The notes under the pieces: generated by a model
Seen by the model: the letters and a program-made list of their open reading frames with translations, nothing else
Told to the model about the DNA's origin: nothing
Databases searched by the model: none
Translations under genes and position numbers: made by a program
Shown here: in pieces, positions 46,460-55,689 of the stretch
How positions within the stretch are numbered: position 1 is the stretch's first letter
Layout of the letters: every line of letters starts with the position of its first letter
From: Croceibacterium ferulae
GTDB lineage: Bacteria; Pseudomonadota; Alphaproteobacteria; Sphingomonadales; Sphingomonadaceae
Assembly: GCF_003660445.1 (NCBI RefSeq)
Contig: NZ_QZVQ01000008.1
Coordinates: 1-64,000, forward strand
DNA length: 64,000 nucleotides
Direction of reading: 5' to 3'

Positions 46460-47764
46460 TTAGCTCGTGGAGCCTTGGTCCCGGCGTGGCTCCACGCGGA
46501 TACGAGTAATCTTCAGGCCACGCACTTCCTCTACCCTGAGCTGGTGGCCGCCGGAGGCGAAGCTGTCCCCTTGCGCCGGCATGGTCCCATGCACCGAAAG
46601 CAGAAGTCCGGCGATGGTGACCACGTCGGCGCTGTCGAACACCAGACCGTGATCTTCTGACAGTTCCGCCAGCGACACCTCGCCGTCCAGCAGCAGCGCG
46701 CCATCGGGCAGCTTGCGAATCCAGTCGGACCCTTCGTCCCGCTCGATCAGGTCTTCCACAAGATCATCCATGGTCACGAATCCGAGCGTGCCGCTGAACT
46801 CGTCCACTACCAGGGCCGCCTGCAGGTGCTGTGCCTTGAACAGGGCGAGCAGCTCCACGGCCGATGTCGTTGCGGCCACTCGCGGCAGAGGACGGATCAG
46901 TTGGTTCAGCGTCTCGCTCTGACGCGTAACGCGGGCGCGAATGAAATCCTTCACGTGCAGCACCCCCTGAATGTCGTCCAGCGTCCGATCGTAGACAGGA
47001 TAGCGGGAGGAAGCGCCTGAAGCGATCCGAGCCGCCACCTCGTTCGCCGACATGTCCAGCGGCAGAGCCTGCATGCGGGTGCGCGATGTCATCAGCTGTT
47101 CGGCGGTACGGTCTTCCATCTCGAAGATGTTCTCGATCAGGGTGCGCTGAGCCTCTTCGAACTGGCCGCTCTCTGCCACTTCCCCCGTCGCGATCTCCAG
47201 TTCCTTGCTGGTGTAGAGCATCGCGCCCCGGCCTGGATCAGGGATGCCAAGCAGGCGCATCAACCCGAATGCGATCTGGTTCAGCAGGTAGACGGCAGGA
47301 CGGAAGAGAAGGGAGAAAGCCCGCATCACCGGGCTGATCGTCACGCTGACCTGCTCGGGCACCTGCAGCGCCAAGGCCTTTGGGATCATTTCCCCCAGCA
47401 CGACATGCAAGTAGGTGATGCCGCCCAAGGCCACAACAAAACCGACAGAGTGGGCCTGGTCCTCGGTGAAACCCCAGGAGGCGAACGGGCCGTAAAGCCA
47501 CGCCGCGACGGCAGGCTCGCCATACATGCCCAGACCAACGCTGGCGAGGGTGATGCCAAGCTGCGCCACCGCGATATAGGCGTCCTTGCCACCTTCACGG
47601 TCGAACACGCGAAGCATCCAGCGTGCCGGGGCACTGCCGCCGTCTGACAGTGTCTGCAACCGACTGCGACGGGCACCGACCAAGGCAAATTCGGCAGCGA
47701 CGAATACGCCGTTGGCGAGGATCAACCCGATGATGACGATGATCGGCAGCAGAACATCGGTCAT
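46460..47764 (-). CDS. CNNM/HlyC-CorC family membrane protein (second of tandem pair)
   Basis: 434 residues: an N-terminal DUF21 (CNNM) domain with three to four membrane helices (VLLPIIVIIGLILANGVFVA, EFALVGARRSRLQ, and a 'GITLASVGLGMYGEPAVA' segment), a CBS pair (~210-335; LMTSRTRMQALPLD, LVVDEFSGTLGFVTMDDL) and a C-terminal CorC_HlyC transporter-associated domain. Such proteins are linked to magnesium/cobalt efflux. Its ATG overlaps the stop of the upstream paralogue (ATGA), so both are made together and may form a heteromer. Confidence 0.88.
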   Translation of the reverse strand: MTDVLLPIIVIIGLILANGVFVAAEFALVGARRSRLQTLSDGGSAPARWMLRVFDREGGKDAYIAVAQLGITLASVGLGMYGEPAVAAWLYGPFASWGFTEDQAHSVGFVVALGGITYLHVVLGEMIPKALALQVPEQVSVTISPVMRAFSLLFRPAVYLLNQIAFGLMRLLGIPDPGRGAMLYTSKELEIATGEVAESGQFEEAQRTLIENIFEMEDRTAEQLMTSRTRMQALPLDMSANEVAARIASGASSRYPVYDRTLDDIQGVLHVKDFIRARVTRQSETLNQLIRPLPRVAATTSAVELLALFKAQHLQAALVVDEFSGTLGFVTMDDLVEDLIERDEGSDWIRKLPDGALLLDGEVSLAELSEDHGLVFDSADVVTIAGLLLSVHGTMPAQGDSFASGGHQLRVEEVRGLKITRIRVEPRRDQGSTS

Positions 47765-49083
47765 GCTTCCGGCTCCGGTTGCTCGTCCACGACGCGGGTC
47801 AGCAGCACACGCTGGATCAGGTAGCCGTTCACCGCCTCCACCTGCAGACGATAGTCGGTGTCGCGAACAGCGACCTCTTCCCCGGCATTCGGCAGGCGGC
47901 CGAACTCGTGCCAGGCAAGGCCGCCGATCGTATCTGCCCGATCCGACGGCAGGACGATGTCGTAGCGATCAGCCAGGGTCGCGAGATTGACGTCGCCGCG
48001 GACGCTAGCCGCGCCATCCTCGCGTTGGATGAAGACGTCTTCCTCGTCGTCGAATTCGTCCTGGACCTCGCCGAAGACCTCTTCCAGCGCATCTTCCAGC
48101 GTCACCATGCCGGAGATGCTGCCATATTCGTTCAGTACCAGTGCGCTGCGCCGACCCTGCTCGCGCAGCCTCTGCCAGAACAGGGGCACCGTCAGGGTTT
48201 CGGCGAAGATCAATGGTTCGAGCATGACGCTCTCGACAGATGCCGTCGGGTCACGCTCCGACGCCGCGAACAGCGACCGGATATGCACGATCCCGATCAG
48301 TTCGTCCGCATCTTCAGCGCTGACCGGGAAGCGGGAGAAAGGCGCCCCTGCTACCCGCGCGAGCGCTTGCGATACCGTTTCCCGTGCAGAAACGGTGACG
48401 GTGCGTGTACGCGGGGTCATGATCTCCCGCAGAGTGCGGTCATGGACGGCCAGCGCGCCGAACAGCATGTCACGCTCGTCCGCATCGATCAGGCCGCCCG
48501 CAGCGCTGTCCTTGAACAAGCCCTCCAGCTCCTCCGGCGAATGGACATGCGTGTGGCTGTGATCGCCGTGCAGCCGGAACAGGCGCATCAGGGCAAAGGC
48601 GGTGCCGTTGAAGATGGTGATCAGCGGACGAAACAGCAGGAGGCTGAGCCGCATCGGCGGCAGGGTGGCAATGGACAGCCGTTCGGGGTAGCGCAACGCA
48701 ATGGTCTTGGGCAGCAGCTCGCCCAGTACGACCTGCAGGACAGTGATGATCAGCAGCACGATGATCACGGACGCAGCCGTTCCGCCCGCACTGCCCAGCA
48801 AAGGATCGATGATCGGCGTAAGCCGCGCCTGACCATAGGCGCCTGCCACCAGACTGCTCAGCGTGATGCCGATCTGGCAACCGGCGACATAGGTATCGAC
48901 CTTTTTTGGATCGTGGAGGATGCCCAGCAGCCGGCCGGCACTGCGATCACCAGCCTCCGCCCGCTCCTGAACCCGTGATCGCCGGGCGCCCACAGTGGCA
49001 AACTCCGCCGCCACATACAGGGCATTCGCTGCGACCATCGCCGTGATGACGGCGAAGATCACCAACAGGTCCAGCATCACCAT
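47761..49083 (-). CDS. CNNM/HlyC-CorC family membrane protein (first of tandem pair)
   Basis: 440 residues with the same layout as the following gene: DUF21 membrane domain (AANALYVAAEFATVGARRSR, GITLSSLVAGAYGQARL), a His-containing loop HGDHSHTHVHSPEE (~175-188) that could bind metal ions, a CBS pair (EIMTPRTRTVTVS, LNEYGSISGMVTLEDALEEV) and a CorC_HlyC domain. The His-rich loop is absent from the paralogue. It lies 66 bases after dedA on the same strand, so a DedA-CNNM-CNNM operon is likely. Role: probably divalent cation export or membrane homeostasis. Confidence 0.88.
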   Translation of the reverse strand: MVMLDLLVIFAVITAMVAANALYVAAEFATVGARRSRVQERAEAGDRSAGRLLGILHDPKKVDTYVAGCQIGITLSSLVAGAYGQARLTPIIDPLLGSAGGTAASVIIVLLIITVLQVVLGELLPKTIALRYPERLSIATLPPMRLSLLLFRPLITIFNGTAFALMRLFRLHGDHSHTHVHSPEELEGLFKDSAAGGLIDADERDMLFGALAVHDRTLREIMTPRTRTVTVSARETVSQALARVAGAPFSRFPVSAEDADELIGIVHIRSLFAASERDPTASVESVMLEPLIFAETLTVPLFWQRLREQGRRSALVLNEYGSISGMVTLEDALEEVFGEVQDEFDDEEDVFIQREDGAASVRGDVNLATLADRYDIVLPSDRADTIGGLAWHEFGRLPNAGEEVAVRDTDYRLQVEAVNGYLIQRVLLTRVVDEQPEPEA

Positions 49084-49149
49084 GAGGGATGGACCATCCG
49101 CAACTGACCGGGTCTTCGCATGTGCTGCACGAACGCAACGAGTCCCACT

Positions 49150-49791
49150 TTAATGAACAAGCAGTCGGGTGCGTCGAGCGCCGACGAGGATCCGCCGGAT
49201 TGTAAGCGTGCTGCCGGCGCTGGTGGCAAGGGCAAGTGCCAGAAAGGCCGGGATCTTTGCTGCTGGCGCGAGCATGGCAGCATCCATGGAGTGTTCCGCC
49301 AGCCATCCAGCCCCGAACAGGACGACGACCCACAGGACCGCGGAGCCGGCATTGGCGATCTCGAAGGTGCGCCGGCGCATGTTCATCATGCCGGCGGCAA
49401 GCGGGATCGTCGCGCGGGTCGGGCCATAGAACCGGGCCAGGAAGATCCACAGCACGCCATGACGCCGGAAGAACAGGCGGGCCATGGCCAGCGCGCTGCG
49501 ATGGCGTGCAAAGGGCCAGCGATAAAAGGCTGCTGGCCCCATCCAGCGGCCCAGATGGTACGATGCCCAACCACTGACCGTGGCGCCCGCGATGGCCGCC
49601 AGGCAGCCGCCGACAGGATCGATCAGGCCGGCGCCGATCAGCCCGCCAACCGTGATCATGGTCGCCGTTGCTGGGAACAGTACGCCGACCACCACGAGGC
49701 ATTCCGCAAAGGCGAGCAGCGCCAGAAGCGGCAACGCCCGGTCCTGATGCTGGGCCAGCAAGGTTGCGGCATTCGACAGCAGATCTCCCAT
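49150..49791 (-). CDS. DedA family membrane protein
   Basis: 213 residues with five to six hydrophobic helices and the DedA/VTT core: FAECLVVVGVLFPATATMI, then GATVSGWASYHLGRWMG and the amphipathic motif FFRRHGVLWIFLARFYGPTR with the conserved F-x-R-x-x-GP region. DedA proteins act as lipid scramblases or undecaprenyl-phosphate/phospholipid transporters in the inner membrane and affect envelope stress tolerance. The gene leads the probable operon with the two CNNM proteins. Confidence 0.88.
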   Translation of the reverse strand: MGDLLSNAATLLAQHQDRALPLLALLAFAECLVVVGVLFPATATMITVGGLIGAGLIDPVGGCLAAIAGATVSGWASYHLGRWMGPAAFYRWPFARHRSALAMARLFFRRHGVLWIFLARFYGPTRATIPLAAGMMNMRRRTFEIANAGSAVLWVVVLFGAGWLAEHSMDAAMLAPAAKIPAFLALALATSAGSTLTIRRILVGARRTRLLVH

Positions 49792-50217
49792 CAGCGGGGT
49801 TCACGGGCGGCACGTGCCGCCTGTGCCAGAACGCGGATCAGCGGGTGAGGAGGTCGATTGAACATGGCTACCCGATCGCACGTCGCCACGCGCTGAAAGT
49901 GCTGCGGGCCGGCATTCGCGTAGCGCCGGCATCTCGGTGGACGAACAGACTGCAAGATCGTGTCAGATCCGCCGTTCGGACCGCGACCTAATTGCCGCAT
50001 CCGCAGCAAACAACAGCGGGGCCGGAAGGTTGGGAATAATCAACTTTCGCCGTGCGCACCGGCTGTTAGGTCGCGGCAACATCCCGACGCCAAGAAAAGG
50101 CGGTGCGTGGCTGCGACATGGCGGACTGGATCTGGCAGGTAAGCGCTGGCAACGGAACTTCGACCTGGGGCAGCCGCTGTCTCGGCCTGCCCGTCCTTTC
50201 ACTCCCGGAGCCGAACG
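49792..50217. promoter_or_regulatory. divergent region of dedA and the two-component operon, with motif copy B
   Basis: 426 bases without a supported gene. GTTGGGAATAATCAAC at 50029-50044 is a near palindrome (GTTG...CAAC). It matches the motif found upstream of the oxygenase and outer-membrane protein genes at 13 of 14 core positions. It is 174 bases before the response regulator start and ~240 bases before dedA, so it could serve either or both. The rest shows no clear structure. Confidence 0.55.
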
Positions 50218-50892
50218 ATGCGACTTCTGCTGATCGAGGATGATGTCGAGATGGCATGCTTCATCCGCGATGCGTTGCTGGAGGAAGGTCACGACCTGGA
50301 GGTCGCACCCCTTGGCGAGCCGGGTCTGGCGCGGGCGGAAGCGGGCAAGTTCGATGTGGTGATCGTCGATCGGCTGTTGCCCGATCTGCCCGGCACCGTG
50401 CTTGTGGAACGGCTGCGCGCAGGCGGAGATGTCACGCCCGTCCTGATGCTGACCGCACTCGGCTCGATCGAGGATCGCGTCGTGGGGCTTGGCTGCGGCG
50501 CCGATGATTACCTGGTGAAGCCCTTCGCCATGGCGGAGCTCAGCGCCCGGCTTGCTGCCCTGGCGCGCCGGGGCGGGACGATCATCGGCGAACTGGCCAG
50601 CGTCGGCGCCTTGCGGCTCGACCGTCTGAAGCGGGAGGTCTGGCGCGATGGCCGGCGGGTCGTGCTGCAGCCGCGCGAGTTCGAACTGCTTGACCAGCTC
50701 GTCCGCCAGGCGGGGCGGGTCGTGTCGCGGGCGATGCTGCTGGAACAGGTGTGGCACTTCCACTTCGATCCGCAGACCAACATCGTCGAGACGCATATGA
50801 GCCGGCTGCGCCAGAAGCTGAATGCCGGCAGCGACCAGGACCTGATCCAGACTGTTCGCGGCGTCGGTTATCGGCTGCGCACCGATGGCTAG
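50218..50892 (+). CDS. OmpR-family response regulator
   Basis: 224 residues: a receiver domain (MRLLLIEDDVEMACFIRDAL with the acidic pair, phospho-Asp in VVIVDRLLPDLPG, Thr in MLTALG, Lys in DYLVKPFAMAEL) and a C-terminal winged helix (LQPREFELLDQLVRQAGRVV, TNIVETHMSRLRQKL, IQTVRGVGYRL). It is activated by the sensor encoded next, with an eight-base overlap. The TTGATTnTTCCCAA motif around it is a candidate binding site. Confidence 0.93.
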   Translation: MRLLLIEDDVEMACFIRDALLEEGHDLEVAPLGEPGLARAEAGKFDVVIVDRLLPDLPGTVLVERLRAGGDVTPVLMLTALGSIEDRVVGLGCGADDYLVKPFAMAELSARLAALARRGGTIIGELASVGALRLDRLKREVWRDGRRVVLQPREFELLDQLVRQAGRVVSRAMLLEQVWHFHFDPQTNIVETHMSRLRQKLNAGSDQDLIQTVRGVGYRLRTDG

Positions 50893-52246
50893 CCGGATTG
50901 GCACGACGCGCCAGATCACCCTGTTCTTCGTCGGGTGCTTCACTGTGGCGACGCTGGCGCTCGGCAGCACGGCCTACGGCATCGCCAGCCGCGCGACACA
51001 CCGCCAGTTCGATGCCGTGATCGAACGGGAAGCGGCGGGGCTTGTCCGTGTGCATGCCGCCGGGGGCACGCCTGCGCTGCAGCGTGCGCTGGATCGGCGC
51101 GATGATCGCGGGGTCAACACGCTGGGTTATCTGCTGTTCGATCGCGCCGGGCGGCGGGTGGGCGGTGAGCTGGAGGCCGGCGCACTGGCGCCCGGTTGGC
51201 AGGACATCCTGTTCCGCGACCTTGATGGCGAGAGCCATGCGGCACGCGCGCTGACGATCGAGCTGCCGGAAGGATTGCGGCTGACCGTGGCGGCAGAGAC
51301 CGCCGCAACCACCGCGCTGGAGCGGACGATGGTACTGCTGTTTGCCGGCGGTTTCGGCGTGATGCTGGTGGTCGGCCTTGCCGGGGGTTGGCTGTTCGGC
51401 CGTGCCATCCGCCGCCGGCTGGAAACGATGAACGCCACCGCCGTCGCAATCATCGGCGGCGATCTCACATCCCGCGTCCCGCTCGGTGGGCATGGGGACG
51501 AGTTCGACCAGCTTGCCCGGACGCTGAACCGCATGCTCGACCGGATCGACACCCTGGTCGGCAATGTGCGGCAGGTGTCGAGCGACCTGGCGCACGACCT
51601 GCGCACGCCCATCACCCATCTGCGCCAGCGGCTGGAACGCCTGCTCGCGGGCGTGGGTGGCGATGCCGGGCAGAAGGAAGAGGTCGAGCGCGCGATCGCC
51701 GATGCAGATGCGATCCTGTCGCTGTTCGCCGCGCTCCTGCGCATCGCCGAGGTGGAATCGGGTGCCCTCAAGCGGTACTTCCGCGCCTTCGACCTCAGCG
51801 CGTGCGCTGCTGGCCTCGCCGAAAGCTACGCGCCGGTGGCCGAGGATGCCGGGCGGAGCCTTACGGCCCGGATCTCGCCCGGGCTCCACATCCTGGGCGA
51901 TCCGGAGCTCGTGGCGCAACTGCTGGTGAACCTGCTGGAGAATGCGCTGCGTCATACGCCGCCGGGCAGTCACATCGACCTGCATCTGACGCATGGCGGG
52001 CCGACATGGGCCCTGCTGACAGTTGCGGATGACGGCCCCGGGGTGGCCGAGGCGCACCTGCCCCGACTGGCCGAGCGCTTCACCCGGCTGGAGCGCAGCC
52101 GATCGGCACCCGGGCATGGCCTCGGGCTCAATCTCGTATCGGCGGTCACCGCCGCGCACGGCGGAACATTGGCCTTCAAGGAAAACCAGCCTGGGCTGGC
52201 GGTCATCGTGCGCCTCCCGCTGGCGGTACCAGCCAGGCAGGATTGA
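50885..52246 (+). CDS. sensor histidine kinase, HAMP type
   Basis: 453 residues: TM1 (~10-30), a short periplasmic sensor (~31-145), TM2 (~146-170, LFAGGFGVMLVVGLAGG), HAMP, phospho-acceptor in SSDLAHDLRTPITHL, and an ATPase domain with NLLENALRHTPPG (N box), DDGPGV (G1) and GHGLGLNLVSAV (G2). It pairs with the upstream regulator through an overlapping start. The sensor domain is too generic to name the signal. The last codons overlap a copy of the shared motif that precedes the outer-membrane protein gene. Confidence 0.92.
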   Translation: MASRIGTTRQITLFFVGCFTVATLALGSTAYGIASRATHRQFDAVIEREAAGLVRVHAAGGTPALQRALDRRDDRGVNTLGYLLFDRAGRRVGGELEAGALAPGWQDILFRDLDGESHAARALTIELPEGLRLTVAAETAATTALERTMVLLFAGGFGVMLVVGLAGGWLFGRAIRRRLETMNATAVAIIGGDLTSRVPLGGHGDEFDQLARTLNRMLDRIDTLVGNVRQVSSDLAHDLRTPITHLRQRLERLLAGVGGDAGQKEEVERAIADADAILSLFAALLRIAEVESGALKRYFRAFDLSACAAGLAESYAPVAEDAGRSLTARISPGLHILGDPELVAQLLVNLLENALRHTPPGSHIDLHLTHGGPTWALLTVADDGPGVAEAHLPRLAERFTRLERSRSAPGHGLGLNLVSAVTAAHGGTLAFKENQPGLAVIVRLPLAVPARQD

Positions 52247-52257
52247 TTCTTCCCAAG
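52241..52257 (+). promoter_or_regulatory. shared TTGATTnTTCCCAA motif, copy C
   Basis: GATTGATTCTTCCCAAG overlaps the end of the kinase gene, 100 bases before the outer-membrane protein start. It is identical over 16 bases to copy A. An inverted repeat AGGCCAG-N8-CTGGCCT (52261-52282) follows directly. Confidence 0.6.
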
Positions 52258-52356
52258 GTCAGGCCAGACTTGTCGACTGGCCTTGCCACGCCTGTACTGA
52301 GCCTCCCGTTTGCATCGTGCCTCCCGCCGGGAACACGTACTTGCGGGAGATTTTTC

Positions 52357-53076
52357 ATGCTTCGAAGTTTCTGTGGTTCCGCCGTGCTGATGGTTGCGGC
52401 CGCCCTGTCCTGTGCCACGTCCGCCCAGGCCAACAATGCACCGGACATTCCCGAACCCATGGTCTTCGATATGGTCCGTGCGCTCGGCGCGGAGCAAGGC
52501 GAGCTCGAGATCAACACGCTGGCGCAGATGTCCCCATGGGACAGCGGCCGGGTCGAGTGGGCGCCCGAGATCGAATACGCCCTGTTCGATCGCTTCGCGG
52601 TGGAGCTGGAACTGCCGTTCGAGAACACGCGCCTGAGCGAGCTCAAGTTCGGGCTGCAGGGCACCTTCGGCACCTTCAACAACGGCCAGGCGATCCATGG
52701 CGTGCAATATCTGGGCATTCATGACCGGCATGACGGGAGCTACACCAGCACGCTGGTCTATATCCTGGGGCAGCGGCTGGGCGCGCGCCTGAGCAGTGTC
52801 ACGATGGTCGGCATCGGCGGCGTCGATCTCGGCAGTCGCAAGGGGCACAATGCGATGATCGTGAACCATTCGGTCTTTGCTGATCTCAGCGACAGGAGCA
52901 CCGCCGGGGTCGAGGTCAATTTCGAAGGCGGGCGGCAAGGCGGCCTGCTGCTGATGCCGCAAATGCACCATACGCTCGCCCCCGGCACGCAGCTGCAGGC
53001 GGGCTTTGGCGTGGAGAAGAACCGCGGGGCCAGCACCACACCGCGTTTCGGGGTCCGCCTGATCCGCGAACTGTAA
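52357..53076 (+). CDS. outer-membrane-like beta-barrel protein of unknown ligand
   Basis: 239 residues with a signal peptide (MLRSFCGSAVLMVAAALSCA, ending SAQA-NN). The mature part alternates polar and aromatic/hydrophobic residues in short strands (VEWAPEIEYALFDRFAVELE, FGLQGTFGTFNN, LVYILGQRLGARLSSVTMVG), as in small outer-membrane barrels, and ends FGVRLIREL. I do not recognise a specific family. Similar proteins next to OmpR-type systems are often induced by metal or envelope stress. The start is supported by GGGAGA. A shared motif lies upstream, so regulation by the adjacent two-component system is likely. Confidence 0.65.
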   Translation: MLRSFCGSAVLMVAAALSCATSAQANNAPDIPEPMVFDMVRALGAEQGELEINTLAQMSPWDSGRVEWAPEIEYALFDRFAVELELPFENTRLSELKFGLQGTFGTFNNGQAIHGVQYLGIHDRHDGSYTSTLVYILGQRLGARLSSVTMVGIGGVDLGSRKGHNAMIVNHSVFADLSDRSTAGVEVNFEGGRQGGLLLMPQMHHTLAPGTQLQAGFGVEKNRGASTTPRFGVRLIREL

Positions 53077-53331
53077 GCCGCGATCGATAAGCTCTCCAGC
53101 CAGGTTCTTACCTGCTGGCATTGCAGCCCGATTTCGCGCGCTCGGCGCGGTTCGAGCAGGGGCTCGGCGCCAGGGGATTGTCGCTGTTCGGCACCCATCC
53201 CGGCGGCGCCTGCGTCACTTGCGTCGATGGCACGTTGCTCGACGGGCCCGCTCTGCCTGCTCTGGCGCATCCTCTACGTCCGCGCCCAGGTACCTGACTG
53301 TGCTCTCGATGCGGGCCATCAGTTGATTGGC
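53077..53331. other. short non-coding gap with a possible gene scrap
   Basis: 255 bases between the convergent barrel protein and GH92 genes. A plus-strand frame reads LALQPDFARSARFEQGLGAR, then GLSLFGTHPGGACVTCVDG, with no start and a stop near 53297. It may be a remnant but I cannot assign it. Confidence 0.35.
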
Positions 53332-55689
53332 CTATGGCTCCGCCAACGACATGGAGAAGGGACGCGCGGATTGTCGGGTCGCCCATTGGCGGTTCGGCGT
53401 CGCCTGCATCCGGAAGCGCAACTCTCCGCCGCTCACGATCTCCTCGTGGCGGATGAACGAGCGATCGAGTGCGCGGCCGTTCAGGGTCACCTCACCGACA
53501 TACGGGCGGGCGTCGTCCATCCCCTCCGCGACGATGGTGAATTGCTTGCCATTCGGCAGGTTCAGCACCGTACGGTCGGTGAAGGGGCGGCCGATCACAT
53601 ATTCCAGGCTACCCGGCGCGACGGGGTAGAAGCCGAGACCGGAAAACAGCAGCCAGGCCGACATCTGTCCCAGATCGTCGTTGCCCGACAAACCGTCAGG
53701 TGTCGGCTTGTACTGGCTCTCGATGATCTGCTTCAAACGCTCCTGCGTGCGCCACGGCACGCCGGCATAGTTGTACAGGTAGGCGACGTGATGGCTCGGC
53801 TCGTTGCCGTGGATGTACTGCCCGATCAGGCCGGCGATATCCTCGGCATGACTGTAGTCGAGCTTGGAATTGTCGAATTCGAACATCTGGTCGAGCTTCG
53901 CCGTCACTGCCTTGTCGCCGCCCATCTGATCGAACAGCCCAGCCTGGTCGTGCGGCACGAACCAGCTGTACTGCCAGGCGTTGCCCTCCGTGTAGTCCGA
54001 TCCATAATTGATCGCGGTCGGATCGAACGGCGTACGAAAGGTGCCATCAGCCTTTCGCGCGCGAACGAAGCCGGTCTTGCTGTCGAATGTGTTGCGCCAG
54101 TGGCGGGCGCGTGCGTCGAACTGCGCCGCGATATCGCGCCTGCCCATCGCCTGCGCCATGCGGGAGATGGTCCAGTCATCGTAGGCGTACTCGACCGTCT
54201 TCGACGCGGCTTCGGGCTCGCGGTCGATCGCGACATAGCCGTGCTGCATATAGTCGCCGAGCCCGCCATATGGCGCGTAGCTGGCGCTCTTGACCATGGC
54301 CTGCAGCGCCGCGTCGGCGTCGAAGCCGCGCACCCCTTTCAGGTATGCATCGGCGATCACCGGCACCGCGTGGTAACCGATCATGGTCCAGGTCTCGCGC
54401 CCGTGGAACTGCCAGACGGGCAGGATGCCATGCGGGCTGACGGCCTGACTGGCGAGCAGCGAGCGCACAATGTCGCTGTTGACCTGCTCCGGCTGCACCA
54501 AAGTCAGCAACGGGTGCTCCGCGCGGAACGTGTCCCACAGGGAAAAGGTCGAGCGGAAGGTGAAGTCGCCCGCCTGGTGGACCTGGTCGTCCGGGCCGCG
54601 ATAGCGCCCATCGACATCGCCAGCGATCGAAGGCGCGATCAGCGTGTGGTAGAATGCGGTATACAGCATGGTGCGCATCGGCGCGGGCGCATCGATCTCG
54701 ATCGCGGCGAGCTCACGCTGCCATGCGGCGGTAGTGCTGCGGCGAATGGCGTCGAAGTCACCGGCCTCGGCAGCGAGATTGGCCAGGGCACCGGCCTCGT
54801 CCACCATCGACAGCGCGACTGTCACCTCCAGCGGGCGGTCGAGCTTCCCGAAGTCGAGTTGCGCCACCAGTGCACGGCCCGCAAGCTGCGGTACCGCGGC
54901 CGAACCGCGCCCGGGCGCCTGGAAACCGCGATACTCGACCGCCTCCTCCTTGTTGTGGAAGGCATGGCCGATCAGCGGCGCGGAGAAGCGCATCGCGAAG
55001 TGGAGCTTGCGAGCCGGCGCCCAGCCCCGCGTCTCTCGCGTGCCGGTGATCGTGCCGTCGGGATGGAGGCGCAAGGACGACCACAGGACCTTGCCGGGAT
55101 AATTGTACAGCGACGTGCGCAGGTCGAGCACCAGGTGCGCGGCGGCATCCGGTTGAAAGGTGTAGCGGTGTACGCCGACGCGGGTGCCGGCGGTCATCTC
55201 CGCCTGCACCCCGGCATCGGGGAGGGACACGGCGTAGTAGCCGGGGCTCGCCTCTTCCTGGTCGTGCGAGAAGCGGGAGCGATAGCCCGATCCGGGCACC
55301 TCGGCATCGCCGGGCTCCAGCAAGACGGTGTCGCCGCTGACCGGCATGACAAGGAAGTCACCGAGATCGGAATGGCCCGCGCCCGAGAAATGCGTGTGCG
55401 AGAACCCCTGGATCGTCGGATCCTCGTAGCGATAGCCGGCGGCGTGGGGATAGCACTCCCGGATGACGCAGGTGGTGTCGGTGTCGGGGCTGAGCTGGAC
55501 CATGCCGAACGGGGCGACCGCACCGGGAAAGGTGTGACCCTCGCCGCCCGTGCCGATAAACGGGTCCACAGCGGCATAGCCGTCCAGGGGAGGGGCGGGC
55601 ATGTTCCCGTCCGACGTCTGCTGAGCGGGCGCGGCCGTGGCTAGCCCGATCGCCATGGCCAGGATGCTGATCCGGATCGCTATGGCCAC
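53332..55689 (-). CDS. GH92 family alpha-mannosidase
   Basis: 785 residues with a signal peptide (MAIGLATAAPAQQ). GH92 enzymes are calcium-dependent exo-alpha-mannosidases (usually alpha-1,2). The N-terminal beta-sandwich shows VDPFIGTGGEGHTFPGA and APFGMVQLSPDT. The (alpha/alpha)6 catalytic domain carries the hallmark GNEPSHHVAYLYNY and SGNDDLGQMSAW with its acidic residues. The GTG at 55689 with GGAG nine bases upstream is chosen; the longer upstream frame is not signal-like. It removes mannose from N-glycan- or mannan-like material, widening the locus beyond galactans. Confidence 0.93.
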   Translation of the reverse strand: MAIAIRISILAMAIGLATAAPAQQTSDGNMPAPPLDGYAAVDPFIGTGGEGHTFPGAVAPFGMVQLSPDTDTTCVIRECYPHAAGYRYEDPTIQGFSHTHFSGAGHSDLGDFLVMPVSGDTVLLEPGDAEVPGSGYRSRFSHDQEEASPGYYAVSLPDAGVQAEMTAGTRVGVHRYTFQPDAAAHLVLDLRTSLYNYPGKVLWSSLRLHPDGTITGTRETRGWAPARKLHFAMRFSAPLIGHAFHNKEEAVEYRGFQAPGRGSAAVPQLAGRALVAQLDFGKLDRPLEVTVALSMVDEAGALANLAAEAGDFDAIRRSTTAAWQRELAAIEIDAPAPMRTMLYTAFYHTLIAPSIAGDVDGRYRGPDDQVHQAGDFTFRSTFSLWDTFRAEHPLLTLVQPEQVNSDIVRSLLASQAVSPHGILPVWQFHGRETWTMIGYHAVPVIADAYLKGVRGFDADAALQAMVKSASYAPYGGLGDYMQHGYVAIDREPEAASKTVEYAYDDWTISRMAQAMGRRDIAAQFDARARHWRNTFDSKTGFVRARKADGTFRTPFDPTAINYGSDYTEGNAWQYSWFVPHDQAGLFDQMGGDKAVTAKLDQMFEFDNSKLDYSHAEDIAGLIGQYIHGNEPSHHVAYLYNYAGVPWRTQERLKQIIESQYKPTPDGLSGNDDLGQMSAWLLFSGLGFYPVAPGSLEYVIGRPFTDRTVLNLPNGKQFTIVAEGMDDARPYVGEVTLNGRALDRSFIRHEEIVSGGELRFRMQATPNRQWATRQSARPFSMSLAEP

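Noticed and set aside
53227-55644. An 805-codon plus-strand open frame opposite the GH92 gene
   Set aside because: Shadow of the GH92 gene. The minus strand has all GH92 landmarks and a signal peptide.
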